A stretch of DNA of 64,000 bases from Desulfacinum sp. (GCA_014359885.1 JACIYN010000017.1:97001-161000); one strand, 5' to 3'. Positions 1-8,957 are shown, numbered from the stretch's first letter. Numbers and translations are program-made. Notes: a model not told the origin generated them from the letters alone.

Positions 1-603
1 TTGAGGGAGCCGCCGGAAGCCCTTCACCGGGCCCACGTGATCGTCCTCATGGAACCGCCCGGTGGGTTTCCGTGGGAGGACACGGGGAAAGCCGATTCTT
101 CAAGGATCTTTTTGCGCCCCTCCGGCCGAAGGGAGGAAGTGTTCAACCAGTTGGAGCTCCTGGGTTCCCACCTCCGTGCGGGCGACGACGACTCCACCAA
201 GCGAATCGTTTTTCGGGCGCGGCCGGTGATTCGCCGATTTATTCGGGCCGCCACCGGAGATCCCGTGGGCGCAGCGGCTCTGCGAGCCGACGGAAGCGTG
301 GCGGTGTGCGGCATCGCCCGGCCCCGGCGTTTTCTCGATACCTTGAGAGCCCACGGCATCCCGACGAAGGCGACGTGGATTTTCGGCGACCACCACCGGT
401 ACCGGGAGTCCGAATGCCGAAAGATGGTGCGATCTTTGGACAGGCTCAAGGCCCGGTGGATCGTCACCACGGAAAAGGATGCGGTGCGGCTTCCGGCGTT
501 CGTTTTGGAGCGCGCGGTTTTTCCGTTGCTGGACGTGGACTTTGGGCAAGACGGGCCGATGTTCACGGCCCTGCTGGATGCGGTTGGTTCGTTCGGGAAT
601 TGA
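1..603 (+). CDS. lpxK: Tetraacyldisaccharide 4'-kinase, C-terminal part (LpxK), cut by window edge
   Basis: The reading frame is open at the left edge, so the true start lies outside the window and the ORF-track 'start' is only the boundary. LpxK phosphorylates the 4' position of the lipid A disaccharide precursor at the inner face of the inner membrane. The visible ~200 residues match the C-terminal half of the family: GIARPRRF near residue 100, FGDHHRY near 125 and VTTEKDAVRL near 155 are the characteristic family blocks. The N-terminal Walker A region is missing only because of the edge. The gene ends 16 bp before a membrane-protein gene with its own AGGAGG, so the two may be co-transcribed. 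Its presence implies a lipopolysaccharide outer membrane. Confidence 0.88.
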   Translation: MREPPEALHRAHVIVLMEPPGGFPWEDTGKADSSRIFLRPSGRREEVFNQLELLGSHLRAGDDDSTKRIVFRARPVIRRFIRAATGDPVGAAALRADGSVAVCGIARPRRFLDTLRAHGIPTKATWIFGDHHRYRESECRKMVRSLDRLKARWIVTTEKDAVRLPAFVLERAVFPLLDVDFGQDGPMFTALLDAVGSFGN

Positions 604-619
604 CAGGAGGTACACTCCA

Positions 620-1912
620 ATGGGGACGGTTCCCGCCATCGTGCGAGTTCTTTTCGTGTTCATCCTGGTCCTTGCGGCCATCCGGAAAAAGGTTTCGCTG
701 GGAAACGCCTTTTTCTTCGGTGCCTTGGTCCTGGGGCTGGCCTTCGCGATGCCCCCGCTGGATATCGGCCGCTCCGTGTTGGGTTCGCTCACGGAAGCCA
801 AGACCGTCTCCCTCGCCGTCATTGTCTCCCTCATCCTGGTGCTGAGTCACAGCCTGGAAGAAGCCGGGCAGATGGAGCGGCTTCTGGCCGCCTATCGCGG
901 CCTGGTGCGGACGCCTCGCATCAACCTGGTGGTTTTTCCCGCCTTGATCGGACTGCTCCCCATGCCCGGAGGTGCCATCTTTTCCGCCCCCATGGTGAAA
1001 GCCCTGGGGGAAAAGCTCCGGCTTTCCGGGGATCAGCTGAGTTACATCAACTACTGGTTCCGGCACATCTGGGAATACTGGTGGCCCCTTTACCCCGGGG
1101 TGCTGCTCACTACCACGCTGGCCGGCCTGGACCTGTGGGTCTTTGTTCTCTGCCTCTTTCCCATGACCCTGGTGGCCTTGGCCGGGGGCTACTGGTCGCT
1201 GAACATCCCCGTCCAGGATCCCGGACCCGCCGGGGCCGTATCCCGTAGCGCCCAAAGGCCCTCGCTCGGTCCCTTCCTGAAGGAGCTGGCGCCCATCGGC
1301 GCCGTCATCTTCGGCGGCCTGGGCCTGGGTTCCGTCCTTTCCCTGGTCTTGCCCAAGTCGGTTACGGTGAGCAAGGAGTTGGGGCTCATTGCGGCCCTGG
1401 CTTTCTCGATCCAGTGGGTGTGGCACCATAACCGCCTCCCGCTGGAACGGCGTCTCGCCATCTTGAAGCGGAAGCAGCTCCTCCAGATGTTTTACATGGT
1501 GGCTTCCATCCTCATCTTCAAGGGGATCCTGGAAGACAGCCAGGCCGTCCGGGCCATGAGCGACGAACTGCTTGCGTGGCGCATTCCCCTGGTGCCCATC
1601 ACGGTTATCCTGCCGTTCCTGGTGGGGACCGTGGTGGGGATCACCATCGCCTTTGTGGGAAGCACCTTTCCCATCCTGATTTCGCTGGTGCACGGCTTCG
1701 GGGAGGCTCAATGGATGCTCGGCTACATGATGCTGGCCCTGGCCGCCGGGTTCGTGGGCGTGCTTCTCTCCCCCCTGCACCTGTGTCTGCTTCTTTCCAA
1801 CGAATACTTTCAAACGACCCTGGGGAGGGTCTTTCGCTACCTCCTGCGGCCCTGCGCCCTGCTGCTCTTCTGCAGCCTGGGCTACTTCTGGGTACTACAC
1901 CACCTCCTCTAG
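620..1912 (+). CDS. DUF401 family integral membrane protein
   Basis: A 430-residue, very hydrophobic protein with roughly ten predicted membrane segments. It resembles the DUF401 family (TIGR00529 type), whose architecture is permease-like but whose substrate is unknown. The ATG at 620 is preceded by AGGAGG at 605-610; the longer ORF-track start at 479 reads through lpxK in another frame and is rejected. Recognisable blocks are LPMPGGAIFSAPM near residue 115, the WFRHIWEYWWPLYPG stretch near 145, and GTVVGITIAFVGSTFPIL near 340. It follows lpxK by 16 bp, but there is no obvious functional link to lipid A. Family assignment comes from motif recall; the transporter role is inference. Confidence 0.75.
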   Translation: MGTVPAIVRVLFVFILVLAAIRKKVSLGNAFFFGALVLGLAFAMPPLDIGRSVLGSLTEAKTVSLAVIVSLILVLSHSLEEAGQMERLLAAYRGLVRTPRINLVVFPALIGLLPMPGGAIFSAPMVKALGEKLRLSGDQLSYINYWFRHIWEYWWPLYPGVLLTTTLAGLDLWVFVLCLFPMTLVALAGGYWSLNIPVQDPGPAGAVSRSAQRPSLGPFLKELAPIGAVIFGGLGLGSVLSLVLPKSVTVSKELGLIAALAFSIQWVWHHNRLPLERRLAILKRKQLLQMFYMVASILIFKGILEDSQAVRAMSDELLAWRIPLVPITVILPFLVGTVVGITIAFVGSTFPILISLVHGFGEAQWMLGYMMLALAAGFVGVLLSPLHLCLLLSNEYFQTTLGRVFRYLLRPCALLLFCSLGYFWVLHHLL

Positions 1913-1950
1913 CCGCCCATCCCAAGGCGTTCGGGCCGACCGCCTTCCCC

Positions 1951-2070
1951 GTAGCGCGGCCCTTCAGGGCTGCGGAGGAATCACCGGAGATCGGATGGTC
2001 CAGCGGGTATTGCTGGTCGCTTCCTGGGGTTGAATGGCCCCTTTGCGCGGGGCTAAAGCCCTGCGGCGAC
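1951..2070 (-). repeat. GTAG...CTAC multi-hairpin interspersed element, copy 1 (inverted)
   Basis: On the minus strand this is a diverged copy of the ~120-bp element also seen at 9920, 14362, 23894, 24217, 29228, 45415 and 63540. It carries the GCGGGGCTAAAGCCCTGC hairpin at one end and GCAGCCCTGAAGGGC at the other, with a poorly conserved middle. It opens the 573-bp gene-free stretch between the DUF401 and DUF2760 genes. No ORF in it is credible. Confidence 0.75.
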
Positions 2071-2073
2071 ACG

Positions 2074-2207
2074 AACCCCCATCACGGACGGCCTGTGACA
2101 ACGAAGGATGAAACGCGCCTTTGGGATGCAGACCCCTGTAGGGGCGAATGATTATTCGCCCCTACAGGCCGAGCGCACGAACGGAACGAGGCCGCGTTTC
2201 ATATAAA
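2074..2207 (+). repeat. 134-bp interspersed element, copy A
   Basis: The segment from AACCCCCATCACGGACGG to GCGTTTCATATAAA recurs, nearly identical and at the same length, on the opposite strand at 53644-53777 and, shortened, at 57342-57450. It contains an outer inverted repeat, GATGAAACGC near the left and GCGTTTCAT near the right, around a central GTAGGGGCGAATGATTATTC palindrome. It lies directly after the inverted multi-hairpin element, so two repeat types are stacked here. It has no coding potential of its own. Confidence 0.8.
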
Positions 2208-2229
2208 CTACGCCCGTGCCCAACAGGTC

Positions 2230-2333
2230 CATCTGCTTTTGTAGGGGGGCGGGCTGGGAGACGGGGAAAGGGAAACAAGAAGAACATGTGCATCTGCTTT
2301 TGTAGGGGCGGGCTTTATGCCCGCCCGCCGGAA
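2230..2333 (+). repeat. Direct repeats of a GTAGGGGCGGG unit with a hairpin
   Basis: CATCTGCTTTTGTAGGGG occurs twice, at 2230 and 2291. The second copy continues into GGGGCGGGCTTTATGCCCGCC, a strong hairpin at 2304-2329; the first copy has lost the right arm. The unit is related to the 28-bp palindrome family and to the copies at 8860 and 12275. The remaining ~150 bp up to the DUF2760 gene shows no gene and no clear promoter. Confidence 0.6.
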
Positions 2334-2485
2334 CCTCTCGGTGGGGAAGAACTGTCCGATGTGGCGCCGATCAAAACTTTCCGGATAGGCACCTTGTTCC
2401 CGGCGAGGGTTTCCAGTAATCTACACCGTTCCGAAAGGAAGGCGACCCGAGAGATCCAATGGAAGGAAAGGAAGGAGACGGTGGC

Positions 2486-3283
2486 ATGAGCCTCAAAAGC
2501 AAGATGACCTGGCAGACTCTGATCGTCGGGGTTCTCTTTCAGGGCGTGGTCCTGGGAGCTTTTTACTATTTGGCCCGGGATCTGCTGCAAGGGATGGAAT
2601 CGTGGGTGAAACCGTTTCTGGGAGCCGAGGGTGGTGCCCTTCCGCAGGAAGCGGTCAAGGCTTTCAGTAACCTGGAGACGCTCATCACCCAGTCGAAAAA
2701 GTACCTTCCGGCCGTGGTCTTCGGCTTGGGCGGCCTCGGCATTCTGATCACGTGGCTCGTGACCCAGGGCCTGGGAAGAAGCCTCATCGGGCGCGCGGAA
2801 CAGGCGGTCCCCGCTCCCGCAGCTCCTGCGAAGGCCGGCGCCGAGAAGCCCAAGGCGGAAGCCGATGCACTGCCTGAGGACCTGGATCCCAAGACGGTGG
2901 GAGCCGCCCAGATCCTCTCCATCCTGCAGCGACAGGGACGGTTCATCGATTTTCTGGAAGAAGACCTGAGCCTCTATGAAGACGCCCAGATCGGAGCCGC
3001 CGTGCGCACCATCCACGAATCGTGCAAGGCCGCCCTGGCCGAGTACGTCCAGCTGGAAGCCGTGATGGACCAGGAGGAAGGAGCCCAGGTGACGGTGCCG
3101 CAGGGCTTCGATGCGGCGGCCATCCGACTGACCGGCAACGTGGAAGGAGATCCGCCCTTCCGTGGTGTGCTGCGGCACCGGGGCTGGAGGATCCGAAAGA
3201 TCCAATTGCCGCGCATCACGGCGCACCTGGGCAAGGAACGGATCGTGGCTCCGGCGGAAGTGGAAGTGGGCGCGGAATCCTGA
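2486..3283 (+). CDS. DUF2760 domain protein
   Basis: A 265-residue protein. Residues ~10-35 (LIVGVLFQGVVLGAFYYLA) and ~80-100 (VVFGLGGLGILITWLVT) look like two membrane helices; an Ala/Pro/Lys-rich linker follows. The soluble C-terminal domain from about residue 140 holds the DUF2760 core (ILSILQRQGRFIDFLEEDL, RGWRIRKIQLPR). The ATG at 2486 has GAAGGAG eight bases upstream; the longer ORF-track start at 2459 lacks such spacing. It is followed after 26 bp by an Hsp70-like gene and then a second one. From family knowledge, DUF2760 genes regularly sit next to this pair, so the protein is probably the membrane partner of an Hsp70-type system. That role is inference. Confidence 0.8.
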   Translation: MSLKSKMTWQTLIVGVLFQGVVLGAFYYLARDLLQGMESWVKPFLGAEGGALPQEAVKAFSNLETLITQSKKYLPAVVFGLGGLGILITWLVTQGLGRSLIGRAEQAVPAPAAPAKAGAEKPKAEADALPEDLDPKTVGAAQILSILQRQGRFIDFLEEDLSLYEDAQIGAAVRTIHESCKAALAEYVQLEAVMDQEEGAQVTVPQGFDAAAIRLTGNVEGDPPFRGVLRHRGWRIRKIQLPRITAHLGKERIVAPAEVEVGAES

Positions 3284-3309
3284 CCGTGCCGGCACAGGAG
3301 GCGTATTCG

Positions 3310-5127
3310 GTGACAGCAGCGCGTTTTGTGGTGGGGATCGACCTGGGCACCACCCATTCGGTGGTGGCCTACGGGTCCGTGGATACGGACGAGTTCGAAA
3401 GTTTTCCTTTGCATATCCTGCCTATCCCTCAGGTGGTGGCACCCGGCGAGGTGAAGCCGCGGCTCCTTCTTCCTTCCTTTCTGTTCCTCCCCGGCCCCCA
3501 CGATGTGCCCCCGGAAGGGCTGCGGTTGCCGTGGAACGCTGAGGCGTCCTTCGCCGTGGGGGAATTCGCCCGGGATCGGGGAGCCGAGATTCCCCAGCGG
3601 CTGGTGGCCTCGGCCAAATCCTGGTTGTGCCACGGGGGCGTGGACCGCACGGCGCCCATCCTGCCGTGGGATGCGCCGGCCGACGCCCGGAAGGTGTCGC
3701 CCGTGGAAGCATCGGCCCTCTTCCTCGCCCATCTTCGGGACGCCTGGAACCATGTGATGGCCCGGGACGATCCCGGCGCCCGGCTGGAGGAACAGGAGAT
3801 CCTGCTCACCGTGCCGGCCTCCTTCGACGCCGTAGCCCGGGAACTCACGGTGGAGGCGGCCCGGCAGGCCGGCCTGCAGCACTTGACGCTTCTCGAAGAA
3901 CCTCAGGCTTCCGTTTACGCCTGGCTCGCCGACGTGGGCGACGGCTGGCGGGAACGGCTCCGCGTGGGCGACCTGGTGCTCGTCTGCGACGTGGGCGGTG
4001 GCACCACGGACTTCAGCCTCATCCAGGTGGTGGAAGAAGACGGCGCTCTGGCGCTTCGGCGCATGGCCGTGGGCGACCACATCCTGCTGGGAGGCGACAA
4101 CATGGATCTGGCTTTGGCCCATGCGGTCCGGGCCAAACTGGCTTCCCGGGGTACCAACCTGGATTCCTGGCAGTTCCGGTCCCTTTGGTTCCAGTGCCGC
4201 AAGGCCAAGGAAAAGCTCCTGAACCGCCCGGCACTGGAAAGCGTACCCCTTTCCGTACTAGGCCGCGGCAGCTCCCTCATCGGGGGCACCATCCGAACGG
4301 AACTGACGCGGGCCGAGCTGGAATCGATCCTCCTGGAAGGGTTTTTCCCCATCTGTGATGCCCAGGCCGCTCCGGAAGCGAAACCGCGGGTGGGCGTGCG
4401 CGAGATGGGTCTCCCCTACGAATCGGACCCGGCGGTGACCCGCCATCTGGCGGCCTTTTTGTCCCGCCATCTGGGCCCGGCCGGATCGGAAGGCATGTCC
4501 CCCACCCATGTGCTCTTCAACGGCGGCGTCATGAAGCCCGAGCTGGTGCGCCGCCGGATTTTGGACCTTCTGGCGTCCTGGTATCCGCATCGGCCCCCCG
4601 TGGAACTGCCCGCGGAGGATCTGGATCTGGCGGTGGCCAGGGGGGCCGCCGCCTACGGCCTGGTTCGGCGCGGTCGTGGCATCCGCATCCGCGCCGGAGC
4701 GGCCCGAAGCTACTACATCGGGATCGAATCGGCCATGCCCGCCGTTCCCGGCATCCCCTCCCCCGTGAAGGCCCTGTGCGTGGTGCCCTTCGGGCTGGAA
4801 GAAGGGAGCACGGTGCAGATCCGCGAGCGCACCTTCGGGCTCGTGGTGGGAGAACCCGCCGTCTTCTCCCTGCTGGCGTCCACCACCCGGAAAGACGACC
4901 CGCCCGGTGAGGTGGTGGAGGACTGGAGCGGCGAGATCCAGGAGGTGAGCACCATGGAGACGGCCCTGGAAGGGACGGATGCCGACGAGGGCGGAACGGT
5001 GCTGCCCGTATGGCTGGAAGCCCGCTTTACGGAAGTGGGGGTCCTGGAACTTTGGTGCGTAAGCGTTGAGGACGACAACCGCCGGTGGAGACTGGCGTTC
5101 AATTTGAGGGAAAACGAGTCCAAATGA
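3310..5127 (+). CDS. Hsp70 family protein (first of a pair)
   Basis: A 605-residue DnaK-related ATPase. It has the phosphate-1 loop GIDLGTTHS at residues ~9-17, phosphate-2 CDVGGGTTDFS near 225, and the adenosine-side block HVLFNGGVMKP near 400. A GTG at 3310, preceded by CAGGAGG, is the likely start; the ORF-track start at 3022 lies inside DUF2760. The actin-like fold is complete, but the region after ~residue 470 is short and lacks a recognisable DnaK lid and EEVD tail, so substrate handling may differ from DnaK. The stop overlaps the next start as ATGA, indicating translational coupling. It acts presumably in the cytoplasm with the DUF2760 protein. No J-protein or GrpE gene is nearby. Confidence 0.88.
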   Translation: MTAARFVVGIDLGTTHSVVAYGSVDTDEFESFPLHILPIPQVVAPGEVKPRLLLPSFLFLPGPHDVPPEGLRLPWNAEASFAVGEFARDRGAEIPQRLVASAKSWLCHGGVDRTAPILPWDAPADARKVSPVEASALFLAHLRDAWNHVMARDDPGARLEEQEILLTVPASFDAVARELTVEAARQAGLQHLTLLEEPQASVYAWLADVGDGWRERLRVGDLVLVCDVGGGTTDFSLIQVVEEDGALALRRMAVGDHILLGGDNMDLALAHAVRAKLASRGTNLDSWQFRSLWFQCRKAKEKLLNRPALESVPLSVLGRGSSLIGGTIRTELTRAELESILLEGFFPICDAQAAPEAKPRVGVREMGLPYESDPAVTRHLAAFLSRHLGPAGSEGMSPTHVLFNGGVMKPELVRRRILDLLASWYPHRPPVELPAEDLDLAVARGAAAYGLVRRGRGIRIRAGAARSYYIGIESAMPAVPGIPSPVKALCVVPFGLEEGSTVQIRERTFGLVVGEPAVFSLLASTTRKDDPPGEVVEDWSGEIQEVSTMETALEGTDADEGGTVLPVWLEARFTEVGVLELWCVSVEDDNRRWRLAFNLRENESK

Positions 5128-7982
5128 ACAGGCATGACGAACCGATCCACCGCTATGCCGTGGGGATCGATCTGGGCACCACCAATTCGGCGGTGGCCTA
5201 CGTGGATCTTGAGGGAGGGGGCGAGGCGCCGTCCAAGAGGATGCGCGTCTTCCACGTTCCCCAGTTGGTGAATGCGGGGGAAGTGGGCCGACGGCCCCTT
5301 CTGCCGTCCTTTCTCTACCTTCCGGGCCCCTACGACCTGCCGGAAGGGGCCACGGCCCTGCCGTGGGCGCCGGATCGGGACTATGCCGTGGGGGAATTCG
5401 CCCGGGAACAGGGGGCCTTGGTTCCGGGCCGCCTGGTCAGTTCCGCCAAGTCCTGGCTGTGCCACGGGGGCGTGGACCGGGAAGCGCCCATTTTGCCGTG
5501 GGGAGCCGGAAAGGACGTTTCCAAGGTGTCTCCCGTGGAGGCGTCCGCCCGGTATCTGCAGCACATTCGGGAAGCCTGGAACCACGTGATGGCCCAGGGC
5601 CGCGACGAGGCCCTGCTGGAAGAACAACTGGTGGTGCTCACCGTCCCGGCCTCCTTCGACGAAGCGGCTCGGGAACTGACCGTGGAGGCCGCCGCCCGGG
5701 CGGGCCTCAAGAAGGTGGTGCTCCTGGAAGAACCCCTGGCGGCCTTCTATTCCTGGCTGGCACGACACGAAGACCGGTGGGCCGAGCGGATGAGTCCGGA
5801 ACAGATCGTGCTCGTCTGCGACGTGGGCGGTGGCACCACGGATTTCAGCGCCATCGTGGTCCGCTCCGGCGAAAAGGGCCTGCGGTTCGACCGGTTGGCC
5901 GTGGGCGACCACCTGATGTTGGGCGGCGACAACATGGACCTCACCCTGGCGCGCCGGCTGGAAATGAAGCTCATGGGAGCGCCCGGAAAGCTGGACGCCA
6001 AGCGCTGGCATCAGCTCTGCCACGGGTGCCGCCGGGCCAAGGAGCTGCTCCTGGCCCACGTGGACGCCCGGGACACGGTGGATGTCACCGTCATGGGAAC
6101 GGGCGGAAAGCTCATCGCCGGGACTCTCAAGGGAACCCTGGCCCGCGACGAGGTGCACCAGTGGATCCTGGACGGATTCTTCCCCCGGGTGGCCCTGGGC
6201 GAGGAGCCCGAAGGGGGCCGCCGGGCCGGCATCACCGAGTTCGGTCTTCCCTACGTCCAGGACCCGGCCGTGACCCGCCATCTGGCGGCGTTCTGGCGGC
6301 GGCACCAGGCCCTCTTCCGGGATCAGACGGACCGCCCGGATCCGATCCCCGATTTTCTGCTCTTCAACGGCGGGGCGCTCATTCCCGCCACCGTCCGCAC
6401 GCGGATCCTGGAAGTGGTGGCCGGCTGGTTCCGCAACCGTGCCGGCGAGGGCTGGCAACCGGTGCAGCTGGACAACCCCCACCCCGACCTGGCGGTGGCC
6501 CTGGGAGCGGCCTACTACGGGATCGTGCGCCTGGGAGCCGGGGTGCGCGTGGGAGCGGGAACGCCCCGGGCCTATTACGTGGAAGTGGCCCGAACGGGCG
6601 AGGAGACGGGAGGCGATCCAAGTCGGCACGCGGTCTGCCTCATCCCCAGGGGAACGGAGGAGGGATACGAAGGAACCCTGGAGGCCCCGGTCTTCGAAGT
6701 CCTCACCAACCAGCCCGCCTCCTTTCAGATCCTCACGTCCCACACCCGGTTGGGAGACCGGCGCGGGGACGTGGTGGATTTGGACCCGGAGGAGGTGACG
6801 GAACTGCCGCCCGTTCGGACGGCCTTGCGGTTCGGGAAAAAGGGGACGGCCCAGAGACTTCCCGTCCAGCTGGCCACCAAGCTGAGCGAGGTGGGGACCC
6901 TGGAAGTGTGGTGCCGGTCTCTCAAAACACCCCACCAGTGGCGCCTCCGGTTCGATGTGCGCCAGCAGCCCGAAGGGGCTCCCGTGGAAAACGGCCCGGC
7001 CGATACGGTGGACGAGGCCGTCTTGGAAGAGGCCCGCCGATGTGTGGCCGACGTCTTCAACCGGGGAAGCGAGGGAGGGCCCGCCCCCGAGAGTCTTCCC
7101 AAGGAGCTGAGCCGCATCCTGGAGATGCCGAAACAGCGATGGTCCATGGCCGTCATCCGCGTCCTGGCCGATGCGCTCCTGGAATGCCGGGAGGGACGCC
7201 GCCGGAGTTTCCGGCACGAGGCCCGATGGCTCAACCTGCTGGGCTACTGCCTCCGGCCGGGCTACGGCGATCCGGTGGACGAATGGCGCATCCGCGAAGT
7301 CTGGAAGCTCTTTCCCCAGGGGGTCCAGTTCCACCGCCAGGTCCAGTGCCGGCTGGAGTGGTGGATCTTCTGGCGCCGCGTGGCCGGAGGGCTCAGTGCC
7401 GGGCAGCAGTGGCACATCTACCAGCAACTCTCCCCCGCCCTGCTCTCCGGTTCCACCGGCAAGAAGAAGGGGAAAAAGAAACCGTCGCTCCGGTTGAGCC
7501 CCCAGGAGCAGACGGAAGCGTGGATGGCCGTGGCCAATTTCGAGCGGCTTCCCGCAGACGCCAAGGAAGTGCTGGGCGGAGAGGTGCTGGCCCGCGTGCT
7601 GTCGAGGAAACCGAGACCCCAGGACCTGTGGACCCTCACGCGGCTGGGAGCCCGAAAGCCCTTCTACGGGCCGGTGGATCGGGTGGTTCCGGCCGAAACG
7701 GCGGCCCGATGGGTCCGGGAGATCCTGGAAGCCCATCCGGTGGCGGAGGAATCGGTGGCCCATGCGGTGGTGCACCTGGCGGCGAGAACAGGCGACCGCG
7801 TGCGGGATCTTCCCCGGGAGATGCTGGATCGCGTGTCCGCCTGGCTGGACGGCCTGGAAGGCGCCGCCGACCGCTTCCGGGACCTGCTCCTTCGTCCGGA
7901 AAGCACGGCCGCCCGCGACGAAGCCGCCTGGCTTTTCGGCGAATCGCTCCCCGTGGGCCTTCGCCTGGCGGAACCGTCATGA
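5124..7982 (+). CDS. Hsp70 family protein with long C-terminal extension (DUF3731-like)
   Basis: A 952-residue protein whose first ~600 residues parallel the upstream Hsp70 closely (GIDLGTTNS, SWLCHGGVDR, CDVGGGTTDFS, FLLFNGGALIP). This indicates an old tandem duplication. The remaining ~330 residues carry a helical domain, with RRVAGGLSAGQQWHIYQQL near 750, that matches my recollection of DUF3731, the domain known to follow Hsp70 in this gene arrangement. The ATG at 5124 overlaps the previous stop by 4 bp. The final TGA falls at the start of a 7-bp tandem repeat. The pair plus DUF2760 forms a three-gene operon. Substrate and exact role are not known to me. Confidence 0.87.
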   Translation: MNRHDEPIHRYAVGIDLGTTNSAVAYVDLEGGGEAPSKRMRVFHVPQLVNAGEVGRRPLLPSFLYLPGPYDLPEGATALPWAPDRDYAVGEFAREQGALVPGRLVSSAKSWLCHGGVDREAPILPWGAGKDVSKVSPVEASARYLQHIREAWNHVMAQGRDEALLEEQLVVLTVPASFDEAARELTVEAAARAGLKKVVLLEEPLAAFYSWLARHEDRWAERMSPEQIVLVCDVGGGTTDFSAIVVRSGEKGLRFDRLAVGDHLMLGGDNMDLTLARRLEMKLMGAPGKLDAKRWHQLCHGCRRAKELLLAHVDARDTVDVTVMGTGGKLIAGTLKGTLARDEVHQWILDGFFPRVALGEEPEGGRRAGITEFGLPYVQDPAVTRHLAAFWRRHQALFRDQTDRPDPIPDFLLFNGGALIPATVRTRILEVVAGWFRNRAGEGWQPVQLDNPHPDLAVALGAAYYGIVRLGAGVRVGAGTPRAYYVEVARTGEETGGDPSRHAVCLIPRGTEEGYEGTLEAPVFEVLTNQPASFQILTSHTRLGDRRGDVVDLDPEEVTELPPVRTALRFGKKGTAQRLPVQLATKLSEVGTLEVWCRSLKTPHQWRLRFDVRQQPEGAPVENGPADTVDEAVLEEARRCVADVFNRGSEGGPAPESLPKELSRILEMPKQRWSMAVIRVLADALLECREGRRRSFRHEARWLNLLGYCLRPGYGDPVDEWRIREVWKLFPQGVQFHRQVQCRLEWWIFWRRVAGGLSAGQQWHIYQQLSPALLSGSTGKKKGKKKPSLRLSPQEQTEAWMAVANFERLPADAKEVLGGEVLARVLSRKPRPQDLWTLTRLGARKPFYGPVDRVVPAETAARWVREILEAHPVAEESVAHAVVHLAARTGDRVRDLPREMLDRVSAWLDGLEGAADRFRDLLLRPESTAARDEAAWLFGESLPVGLRLAEPS

Positions 7983-8047
7983 GTGATGAGTGACGAGTGA
8001 CGGGTGACGAGTTACGGATTACGGACTACGGATTACGGGTGAGGGGG
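7980..8047 (+). repeat. 7-bp tandem repeat array (GAGTGAT/GAGTGAC, GATTACG)
   Basis: Consecutive 7-mers such as GAGTGAC, GGGTGAC and GGATTAC run from the stop codon of the second Hsp70 gene to within about 10 bp of the end of the converging permease gene. The units are imperfect and change along the array. The first unit contributes the Hsp70 TGA stop. Confidence 0.8.
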
Positions 8048-8057
8048 GCGGGGGGAT

Positions 8058-8810
8058 TTATCGCTCGGTGCGTACCCGGTGCCACCGGCAAAAGAAGCGC
8101 TCCAGAGCATTGACGGCCTCAAAGAGGGCCGCCCCGAGGAGACTCATTCCCAGGATCCCCACAAACATGCCCTGGTAGTCCAGCCGTCCCCAGGCGTCCA
8201 TGATGAGGTAGCCCAATCCCCGGGTGGTGGCGAAGGATTCCACGAAAAAGAGCACGGCCACGCTGGTGCCCGTTCCCAGGCGCAGGGCCGTGAACCCATG
8301 GGGCAGGGCCGCCGGCACCAGGACTTCCCGGAAGAGATCCAGTCGGCCGGCTCCCAGGCTGCGCACCGAATCCAGGTACCTGGGATTCAGGTTGGCCACG
8401 CCGTCCCGGACGGCCACCAGCACCTGGTACCCCAGGATCAGCGAGATGAGGAGCACCTTGGAGAGGTTTCCCAGCCCGAAGAGAAGGAGCACCACGGGGA
8501 GCAGGACGATCTTGGGCACCGGGTAGGTGACGAAGACGAAGGGGGCGAGCCAGGCGTCCACCTTCCGGGAGCTTCCCATGACGATGCCCAGGGGAAAGGC
8601 GGCGGCCCAGGCCAGGGCCATGGATAGAAGAACTCGGCCGGAGCTGGCCGCCAAATGGTTCCAGAACATCGGGGTGCCCAGGGACGCCCCGAAGGCGGAG
8701 AAAGCCTGCACGGGGTCGGGAAGGATGTTCCCGCCCCCGAAGAGGGCCGAAAAAATCCACCAGGTCAGAGCGATCGCCCCAAGCGCCGCCACATAACGGA
8801 CAAACCGCAT
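8058..8810 (-). CDS. ABC transporter permease, sulfonate/nitrate/taurine (SsuC/TauC) type
   Basis: A 250-residue inner-membrane permease with about six hydrophobic segments. The binding-protein-dependent transport signature appears as SVRSLGAGRLDLFREVLVPAALP at residues ~155-175. The length is normal for the SsuC/TauC/NrtB group. Transcription runs from the solute-binding gene (11122) through the ATPase (9753) to this gene, which lies 142 bp after the ATPase; that gap is largely 7-bp repeat. The substrate cannot be read from sequence. Candidates in this family are sulfonates, taurine, nitrate, thiamine precursors or aromatic acids. Confidence 0.88.
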   Translation of the reverse strand: MRFVRYVAALGAIALTWWIFSALFGGGNILPDPVQAFSAFGASLGTPMFWNHLAASSGRVLLSMALAWAAAFPLGIVMGSSRKVDAWLAPFVFVTYPVPKIVLLPVVLLLFGLGNLSKVLLISLILGYQVLVAVRDGVANLNPRYLDSVRSLGAGRLDLFREVLVPAALPHGFTALRLGTGTSVAVLFFVESFATTRGLGYLIMDAWGRLDYQGMFVGILGMSLLGAALFEAVNALERFFCRWHRVRTER

Positions 8811-8857
8811 CGCAAATCCTTTGCCGCATGATTGCGGAGCAAGGTCTCAACCCGATC

Positions 8858-8957
8858 CTGTAGGGGCGGGCTTTATGCCCGGCCTCTCATCCCCCATCCC
8901 CCATCCCCCATCACTCGTCACTCGTCACCCGTCACCCGTCACCCGTCACTCATCACT
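8858..8957 (+). repeat. GTAGGGGCGGGC hairpin plus 7-bp tandem array (CCCCCAT, CACTCGT, CACCCGT)
   Basis: A GGGGCGGGCTTTATGCCCGGCC half-palindrome at about 8863 is followed by 7-mers CCCCCAT, then CACTCGT, then CACCCGT. The array runs into the 3' end of the ATPase gene, read on the minus strand. Reading GAGTGATGAG on that strand, the ATPase stop TGA (8953-8955) is part of the array. Confidence 0.8.

Noticed and set aside
4713-7775. A 1020-residue minus-strand ORF
   Set aside because: It lies antisense to the two Hsp70 genes, is rich in Pro/Gly/His/Arg, and shows no family motif; a GC-driven shadow ORF.
5363-7993. 876-residue plus-strand ORF in a shifted frame
   Set aside because: A frame shadow of the second Hsp70 gene with low-complexity composition.
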